From positions 1-40,575 of the forward strand of contig NZ_FOHV01000025.1 in NCBI RefSeq assembly GCF_900111395.1: 40,575 bases of DNA. Reading direction: 5' to 3'. Within the stretch, counting starts at the first letter, position 1; each line of letters opens with the position of its first letter. A model generated the notes under the pieces. It was not told the origin of the DNA and made no database searches. It worked only from the letters and a program-made list of their open reading frames with translations. The stretch comes from Thorsellia anophelis DSM 18579. Its GTDB lineage: Bacteria; Pseudomonadota; Gammaproteobacteria; Enterobacterales; Thorselliaceae. Shown here piece after piece: positions 35,684 to 40,575 of the stretch. Made by a program: the position numbers and the translations under genes.

Positions 35684-35869
35684 TTATTTAGTGAGAATCA
35701 ACTTTCCTGATTTAGTTTCTCTTAATTGATATAAACCATTTTGGTGTTGAATATAAATAACATTAGCGTCATTAAACAGTAAAGCACTATTAATGATTTT
35801 GGTTTCAGTTACGCCTAATTGTTCCTCAGAATTAAGAAGCTTGGTATCTTGGTTGGGTGAAATCTGCAT
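35684..35869 (-). CDS. hemP: HemP/HmuP-family haemin uptake regulator
   Basis: A 61-residue protein matching the HemP family in its second half: SALLFNDANVIYIQHQNG, LYQLRETKSGKLILTK. The family's C-terminal signature is Y-x-L-R-x-T-x-x-G-K-L-I-L-T-K. HmuP in rhizobia and relatives helps activate haem receptor expression. AAAGGAGATAGC lies directly upstream of the ATG, an excellent ribosome binding site. It is the first gene of the haem locus, about 73 bp downstream of the Fur box. Confidence 0.9.
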   Translation of the reverse strand: MQISPNQDTKLLNSEEQLGVTETKIINSALLFNDANVIYIQHQNGLYQLRETKSGKLILTK

Positions 35870-35941
35870 GCTATCTCCTTTAATGGTGTGTTAGTGCGTT
35901 GTGGTTATCTTACACCTAAACGCTAATAGGAATCAATAGCA

Positions 35942-35960
35942 AATGATAATAATTATCATT
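35942..35960. promoter_or_regulatory. Fur box upstream of hemP
   Basis: AATGATAATAATTATCATT is a perfect 9-1-9 palindrome that closely fits the 19-bp Fur consensus (GATAATGATAATCATTATC). It lies upstream of hemP and the haem operon, as expected for iron-repressed transcription. Confidence 0.85.
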
Positions 35961-36086
35961 AAGATTAAATTATGATTTAATCCTTGTAGATCATAACAAG
36001 AATGAAATTAATTGGTTTGATCTTAATCTAAGATAAGAAATTTCCCTAGTGCATAAATAGACAATCACCAAGGAAAATAAATAAAG

Positions 36087-37088
36087 TTAAGTTGTAGGAA
36101 GGGATAAAAAGTCCATTAACGTTTCAACCATGTGATCATTGCCTACAAAAAATGGCGACCGTTCATGTAGGCTCGTCGGTACAATTGTTAGTACAGATTG
36201 AAATCCATCAGTTGCTTTAGCTCCGGCTTGCTCCGCTATAAAAGCAATTGGATTACATTCATATAATAGACGTAATTTACCTTGAGGGTAAGAGGCAGTA
36301 TTAGGATACATGAAAATCCCACCTTTGAGCAAATTCCTATGAAAGTCAGCAACTAAAGAACCAATATATCTTGAGTTATAAGGTCGTGAAGTCGCGGTGT
36401 CAATTTCTTGACAATATTTCATATATTGTTTTACACCAGAAGGGAATTTAAGGTAATTACCCTCATTAATTGAATAGGTAGAACCTTTTGTAGGAAATTT
36501 CATGGACTCGTTCGATAAACAAAACATGCCAAGAGCAGGCTCATAGGTAAATGCATGTACACCTTGGCCGGTAGTATAAACTAGAATGGTTGATGACCCA
36601 TATAATACATACCCTGCGGCAACTTGTTTATTTCCGGGTTGAAGAAAATCAATTTTAGAAATGGGTTGACCAATTGGCGTCACTCTTCTGTAAATTGAAA
36701 AAATTGTTCCGACTGACACGTTAACATCAATATTTGATGAACCATCTAGGGGATCTATTAAGACTACATATTTGGATGTTTCAGCTCGTCCTCCTTCAAA
36801 TATGACAACATCATCATCTTCTTCTGAAGCGATACCAGCAACTTCACCTCTTGATAAAAGCGCTTTTTTTACTCGCTCATTTGCTAGAACATCTAATTTT
36901 GTCTGAGCCTCACCTTGTACATTAGAACTTTCATTAAAGCCCAATATGTCGCTCAATCCTGCTTTAGTGATTTCTCTGTTAATAAATCTTGCTGCTGTCG
37001 CTATAGAGGAGAGAAGAGCGGATAACTCTCCTGTAGCAGAAGAAAATTCATGTTGTTTGGCATAAACAAATTCACTTAAGGTAATCAT
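36087..37088 (-). CDS. fbp: class I fructose-1,6-bisphosphatase
   Basis: Gluconeogenic phosphatase converting fructose 1,6-bisphosphate to fructose 6-phosphate. The 333-residue protein (E. coli Fbp 332) has the metal-site motifs SEEDDDVV and [19 protein letters not shown], then [20 protein letters not shown] and [28 protein letters not shown] before the ATG at 37088 supports the start. It lies 26 bp after a ydcJ-like gene, suggesting one transcript. With pgk, fbaA and ybhK it makes the window rich in triose/hexose phosphate metabolism, though it lies in a separate unit. Confidence 0.96.
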   Translation of the reverse strand: MITLSEFVYAKQHEFSSATGELSALLSSIATAARFINREITKAGLSDILGFNESSNVQGEAQTKLDVLANERVKKALLSRGEVAGIASEEDDDVVIFEGGRAETSKYVVLIDPLDGSSNIDVNVSVGTIFSIYRRVTPIGQPISKIDFLQPGNKQVAAGYVLYGSSTILVYTTGQGVHAFTYEPALGMFCLSNESMKFPTKGSTYSINEGNYLKFPSGVKQYMKYCQEIDTATSRPYNSRYIGSLVADFHRNLLKGGIFMYPNTASYPQGKLRLLYECNPIAFIAEQAGAKATDGFQSVLTIVPTSLHERSPFFVGNDHMVETLMDFLSLPTT

Positions 37089-37114
37089 GAGGCTCCTTTA
37101 AACAAGAAAATAAA

Positions 37115-38521
37115 TTAATAAATAATACGGATGTTTAGCACCGATTCACATAGAGAGATTGAATCTAATTGAATTTTTTCGTAAAGTGACATTTCATCTA
37201 AAACGTTTTGTCCTAATGCTGATTCAAAATCAGCTCTAGCCGAAATCGCTTTTAGTGGCATGGTACTTTTGTTTGATAAATTCGATTGAAATATACCCGC
37301 AGCGGAAACAGGTAGAAAATCTTCATATATAATGGGGCTAAATTCAATCATACCATTATCAATAAGCGTTAGCAGATTATGCGAATGTGTGTTATCTAAA
37401 ATGTGATGCATCTCTGATTTTACTGGATAAAAATTAAACCAAGCCAATTTGTTAATCATTAATTCATACCAATTATCAGGAAACACACTAAAAATTGAAG
37501 CGAGCTTTTCATTGTATAGGTGGCTTTCATGTGGTTTTATTTCACCAGGGAAAAACTCTTTAACTTTTTGAATTAACTCATCATAAAAAGCTCTTCCTTT
37601 TTGCGTTAATGCAACTCCTCTGGCTTCTATTTCACCAAATCGAGCAGTATGTGTTCCTTTTACCCAGTTATTTGTCTTTTCATCTAAAAATAAAATAGCT
37701 TCATTTAAAGCTTGAAAACTTGTTTGCCTTAATAAAATAGGACAGTTACGTTTTGGAGGGCCTTCAATCGTCGCCTTAGGAGTAATCTGATAATCTGGCA
37801 TCAAACGTTGTACTTCATCGATATCTAGTGTCCTAGGTGTGAGATGATTGATGTGTGGGCCTTTGAATCCAACTACGTCAGCAATTAATCTATGTTGTGT
37901 TAGAAGTTTCTGATAAAGTGTTTCAGTGACTGTCGCAGTTTGGTGCCATTTAAAGATATCAACTGTTAATGCTATAAATTGTAATTGATCGCTTTTAAAT
38001 ATTCCCCCTTGATTTTCAGCCTTAACTAATAAATGATAAAGTTCCGGTGAGATGATTTCTCTTTGATTTAATAGGTGTATTGCTGAGGCTTTTATTTCAG
38101 CATCATCAATAAGTTCAAGTCTTAATAATGATGTAAATAAGCGAAAAGGAGATACTTCTAAAGAAGATTTTTCTATTGGTCTAAATGCAGTGGAATGGAC
38201 GGGTATCCCAGCAGGTGCAAGGTCATAATATCCTACAGGATACATGCCATACAGAGCAAATAAACGTCTTAATATGCCCAATTCTTTGGCAGAACCGATT
38301 CGAATAGCACCATGTCTTTCCTCAGATAATCTATCAAATTCATTATTTTTGATCAAAGCTTCTTTTTGCGATGGGTGATTAGACAATACATCTTGATTGA
38401 CTTTTTGGGTTAATGAAATCAAGGTGCTATATTTAGGGACTTCAGACTGATACATTTTTGATAGTTCAGCTGAAAATAGTGCTCTAAGTTCATCTTTAGA
38501 AATCAATTTTGTGTCATTCAT
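37115..38521 (-). CDS. ydcJ: YdcJ/HglS-type DUF1338 protein (2-oxoadipate dioxygenase/decarboxylase family)
   Basis: A 468-residue cytoplasmic protein of DUF1338. The Pseudomonas putida member HglS is an iron(II) enzyme that converts 2-oxoadipate to 2-hydroxyglutarate in lysine breakdown. Residues matching its site appear here: His70 and Arg74 in ERHGAIRIG, His226 in GPHINHLTPR, and a Glu (297 or 299) in HTARFGEIEARG. The remainder is typical: LFALYGMYPVGYYDLAPAGIP near residue 88 and FEDLP-like YEDFLPVSAAGIFQSNL at the C-terminus. It is slightly longer than E. coli YdcJ. It precedes fbp by 26 bp. No other lysine-catabolism gene is visible, so the substrate in this organism is open. Confidence 0.85.
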   Translation of the reverse strand: MNDTKLISKDELRALFSAELSKMYQSEVPKYSTLISLTQKVNQDVLSNHPSQKEALIKNNEFDRLSEERHGAIRIGSAKELGILRRLFALYGMYPVGYYDLAPAGIPVHSTAFRPIEKSSLEVSPFRLFTSLLRLELIDDAEIKASAIHLLNQREIISPELYHLLVKAENQGGIFKSDQLQFIALTVDIFKWHQTATVTETLYQKLLTQHRLIADVVGFKGPHINHLTPRTLDIDEVQRLMPDYQITPKATIEGPPKRNCPILLRQTSFQALNEAILFLDEKTNNWVKGTHTARFGEIEARGVALTQKGRAFYDELIQKVKEFFPGEIKPHESHLYNEKLASIFSVFPDNWYELMINKLAWFNFYPVKSEMHHILDNTHSHNLLTLIDNGMIEFSPIIYEDFLPVSAAGIFQSNLSNKSTMPLKAISARADFESALGQNVLDEMSLYEKIQLDSISLCESVLNIRIIY

Positions 38522-38879
38522 AATTTATGCAGTTTGTTTAATTTACGGATAATTCGCATTTAGATGCAGCAAATGGCAGTAAGTTCACAAACAGCCTCCG
38601 AATTGATAGGGGTTATCTTGGGTAGAAAAATCTCGATTGTTAAAAGTAACAATTAATAGGGCATGAAGTGCAGGAGATTTTAACAGAATTTTTCACATCT
38701 GACTAATTAATGTTCAAGTGAATGTTTTTTAACACGTTGATAAACAATTGATAAGAATAGAAGGGTGGAGCAAATTAAACAATACCTTAAGATAAGATTG
38801 CATACCCTATATATTACCTGCATTCTGGCTTGGAATAAATATAGGGTATGCTGTACGGGTTTACCTGAAAAGTGAAAAA
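38522..38879. other. map-ydcJ intergenic region
   Basis: About 360 bp with no supportable gene. It contains a 13-bp inverted repeat (listed separately) close to the map stop and otherwise only AT-rich DNA that should include the ydcJ-fbp promoter. Confidence 0.5.
38800..38851. repeat. inverted repeat downstream of map
   Basis: GCATACCCTATAT (38800-38812) and ATATAGGGTATGC (38839-38851) are perfect 13-bp inverted copies separated by 26 bp. There is no T-run in either direction, so a simple intrinsic terminator is unlikely. It may be a transcript-end hairpin aided by Rho, or a palindromic protein site. Confidence 0.6.
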
Positions 38880-39680
38880 CTAATGGTGTATTATCGCAGG
38901 AAAATCCTCTTCTTCTCTTAGTGTAAACACCTCACATCCAGTTTCTGTCACCGCAAGAGTATGTTCATATTGAGCTGAAAGTGATCTATCTTTTGTCTTA
39001 ACAGTCCAGCCATCTTTCATAATTCTAACTCTGTAATCACCAGCATTAAGCATAGGCTCAATTGTGAATGTCATTCCTGGCTGTAAAATAACACCACCAT
39101 CATTAGCGGCATAATGCAATACTTGGGGTTCTTCATGAAAAACATTTCCAATACCATGTCCACAAAAATCACGAACAACAGAAAAACGTTCTGACTCAGC
39201 ATAGGGTTGGATGATTTCACCAATTTCTTTCAAACGAATACCAGGCTTAACGATCCTGATTGCTTTATATAAACTTTCTTGGGTGATTTTACAAAGACGT
39301 TTAGCTAGGATTGAGCCTTCACCTACAATAAACATTTTTGATGTATCACCAAAATATCCATCTTTGATAACGGTTACATCTATATTAACGATATCACCGT
39401 TTTTTAAAATTCTTTCGTCAGTTGGGATCCCATGACAAACCACTTCGTTAATTGAGATGCAAACTGATTTTGGAAATGGATTATCTCTAGGACCATAATT
39501 AAGGCATGCTGAAATCGCCTCTTGTTTAATGGTAATGTGCTCTGCACACAACCTATCAAGTTCACCAGTACTCACGCCTGGTACTACATGCGGCGCTATC
39601 ATTTCCAATACTTCAGCAGCTAGTTTGCCTGCAACACGCATTTTTTGTAATTCATCAGCCGTTTTAATTGATATTGTCAT
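38880..39680 (-). CDS. map: type I methionine aminopeptidase
   Basis: Removes the initiator methionine from new proteins. The 266-residue protein carries the five metal ligands, at Asp101 and Asp112 (NIDVTVIKDGYFGDTS), His175 (CGHGIG), Glu208 (TIEPM) and Glu239 (QYEHT), with the usual spacing and shifted by four from E. coli (97, 108, 171, 204, 235). AGAGTAAATT precedes the ATG. In many gammaproteobacteria map lies divergent from rpsB; here the upstream neighbour is an unrelated broken gene, so the chromosome has been rearranged at this point. Confidence 0.96.
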   Translation of the reverse strand: MTISIKTADELQKMRVAGKLAAEVLEMIAPHVVPGVSTGELDRLCAEHITIKQEAISACLNYGPRDNPFPKSVCISINEVVCHGIPTDERILKNGDIVNIDVTVIKDGYFGDTSKMFIVGEGSILAKRLCKITQESLYKAIRIVKPGIRLKEIGEIIQPYAESERFSVVRDFCGHGIGNVFHEEPQVLHYAANDGGVILQPGMTFTIEPMLNAGDYRVRIMKDGWTVKTKDRSLSAQYEHTLAVTETGCEVFTLREEEDFPAIIHH

Positions 39681-39801
39681 AATTTACTCTTATCGTCATT
39701 TGATTTTAAATCATTGGAATGGTTAAAATGTCTACCTTGTAAGGTTACTATAGCAAAAATTTAAGTGAAAAGTGACGATTTTTATCCATTTTACAGTAAA
39801 A

Positions 39802-39821
39802 CCCCGTCCTTTAGGGCGGGG
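39802..39821. repeat. GC-rich hairpin, IS605-end-like or terminator
   Basis: CCCCGTCC, TTTA, GGGCGGGG forms an 8-bp stem with one G-T pair. CCTTTAGGG in a GC stem is typical of the end hairpins of IS200/IS605/TnpB elements, and the same CCCTTTAGGG core occurs at 14400-14409. On the minus strand it is followed by TTTTAC, so it could also end transcripts of the gene at 39911. No transposase or TnpB gene adjoins it. Confidence 0.5.
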
Positions 39822-39910
39822 ATATAAGGCGTAACGATACAGGAGAACTAACTGTATGAACATCATCCGTTTACCCAGGCTAGTGTGATAGAATAAATAT
39901 GATAAAACAA

Positions 39911-40482
39911 TCAGTTATTTTTTCTAATGTTTTGTGAATTAGATGAAGGAATATTTAGTTGACTAGCTTCATCTATATTATGGATCAATTGACTGTATTC
40001 TTTAAGGGTAAGATAGCCTACTGCATAACGAAATAATTTAAATCCTTTAGGGTTTTTACTTCCATCAATTTCATTGGGGTCATCTTTTTCAATACGACAC
40101 AAATGTTCAATTTCATCACTCCATATAGGTCGTTTACATGTTAAATTAGCCAAAACTCGAAATGGCCAAAAAATAGGAGTTAATGATAATTGACTTAAAA
40201 AACTCAACGGCTGATTGATAGTTTTAAATGTCGGATCAAACATCCTTAAACATATTAAAGCACTCCAATAAGGGGTTTCTTTATGCTTATCGATAGGCAA
40301 ACAACTATAAATTAACTTTCGTAGTTTAGGTATATCTTCATCTTTCCCTTCCATATATTCCAAAATAAAACGGTATGTAGCAGCTATTAACGGATATGTC
40401 TTTAAACCATTTTCATATTCAGTAATAGAGGATAAAACATCTGTTGGTGGGAGACCAATTCTATATTTAACAATCCCTGTCT
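39911..40482 (-). pseudogene. DUF6708-like protein, 5' end cut by IS3-family element
   Basis: The open frame extends to 40510, but its first nine codons (MPTRKLYQY) are the inverted IS3 terminal sequence, so the native coding part begins at about 40482 with TGIVKYRIGLPP. About 190 native residues remain: TYRFILEYMEGKDEDIPKL, SQLSLTPIFWPFRVLANL, RPIWSDEIEHLC and a polar tail. The segment W-x-x-E-I-x-x-x-C resembles IKWPLEIDIESC near the end of the 300-860 fragment, which I assigned to DUF6708. The relation is weak and read by eye. The N-terminal membrane region and start are missing. It is probably non-functional. Confidence 0.45.
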
Positions 40483-40575
40483 TGTACTGGTATAGTTTTC
40501 TTGTAGGCAATTATAGCCTACAATGACAATCAAACTGGAGACATTACATGACAGATAAAAACAGAAAAGTGCGCC
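40483..40575 (+). mobile_element. IS3-family element, left end and start of orfA (runs off the right edge)
   Basis: The element begins near TGTACTGGTATAG at 40483. The ATG at 40548, with CTGGAG about 9 bp upstream, opens MTDKNRKVR, the typical basic start of an IS3-family OrfA helix-turn-helix protein. Its terminal sequence matches the remnant at 3171, and its leader matches the decayed copy at 16890. The transposase itself lies beyond the window. Confidence 0.7.

Noticed and set aside
1..40575. Search for CRISPR arrays, tRNA or rRNA genes and a prophage
   Set aside because: No regularly spaced repeats, no cloverleaf-like stretches in the gaps read, and no phage structural, holin or integrase genes; the lysozymes alone do not support a prophage.

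Overview
The window is AT-rich DNA from a gammaproteobacterium. Its housekeeping proteins align closely with enterobacterial ones: Nth and FumA catalytic and ligand residues fall at the same numbers as in E. coli, the gene pairs holD-rimI and pgk-fbaA are kept, and ynbE-ydbL, ybhK, sanA, zntB, ydiK and ydcJ all have E. coli counterparts. The low GC with this gene content suggests a host-associated relative of the Enterobacterales/Pasteurellales, such as the Orbaceae (Gilliamella/Frischella group). That placement is inference. Both ends of the window lie inside insertion sequences (IS30 on the left, IS3 family on the right), so it may be one contig of a draft assembly.

Region 1 (1-5524) is a decaying antibacterial-effector island. 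It holds a DUF6708-like fragment cut by IS30, then a PAAR-like N-terminus, a GH24 lysozyme and a ~420-residue secreted protein. A diverged copy of the lysozyme plus secreted-protein pair lies on the opposite strand, converging on an IS3 remnant. Both lysozymes are separated from their natural 5' part at G-runs. The order and spacing fit type VI secretion (T6SS) effector/immunity cassettes. The secreted proteins are the least familiar genes in the window.

Region 2 (5545-13945) is a fumarate module: cytoplasmic ApbE flavin transferase, a one-chain cytoplasmic NADH:fumarate reductase (OYE, FMN_bind and FAD_binding_2 domains), a divergent CitT-type dicarboxylate antiporter and a class I fumarase. 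The 811-bp divergent intergenic region carries a perfect FNR-type palindrome. Together these suggest anaerobic uptake of a C4-dicarboxylate, dehydration to fumarate, NADH-driven reduction to succinate, and succinate exchange.

Region 3 (13946-17140) is an insertion-sequence graveyard (IS200/IS605, IS110 and IS3 traces) surrounding an intact zntB.

Region 4 (17141-27435) is core chromosome: ydiK, nth, sanA, ybhK, ydbL, ynbE on the minus strand, then mltA, tcdA, holD, rimI, pgk, fbaA on the plus strand.

Region 5 (27496-35960) is a Fur-boxed haem acquisition locus on the minus strand: hemP, TonB-dependent receptor, hemS/hmuS, hmuT, hmuU, hmuV, an unusual tonB with a Cys-rich cytoplasmic extension, and a small membrane protein.

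Region 6 (36087-40575) holds fbp with a ydcJ/HglS-type gene, then map, then a second DUF6708-like gene whose 5' end is cut by the IS3-family element at the right edge. I found no tRNA, rRNA or CRISPR array.
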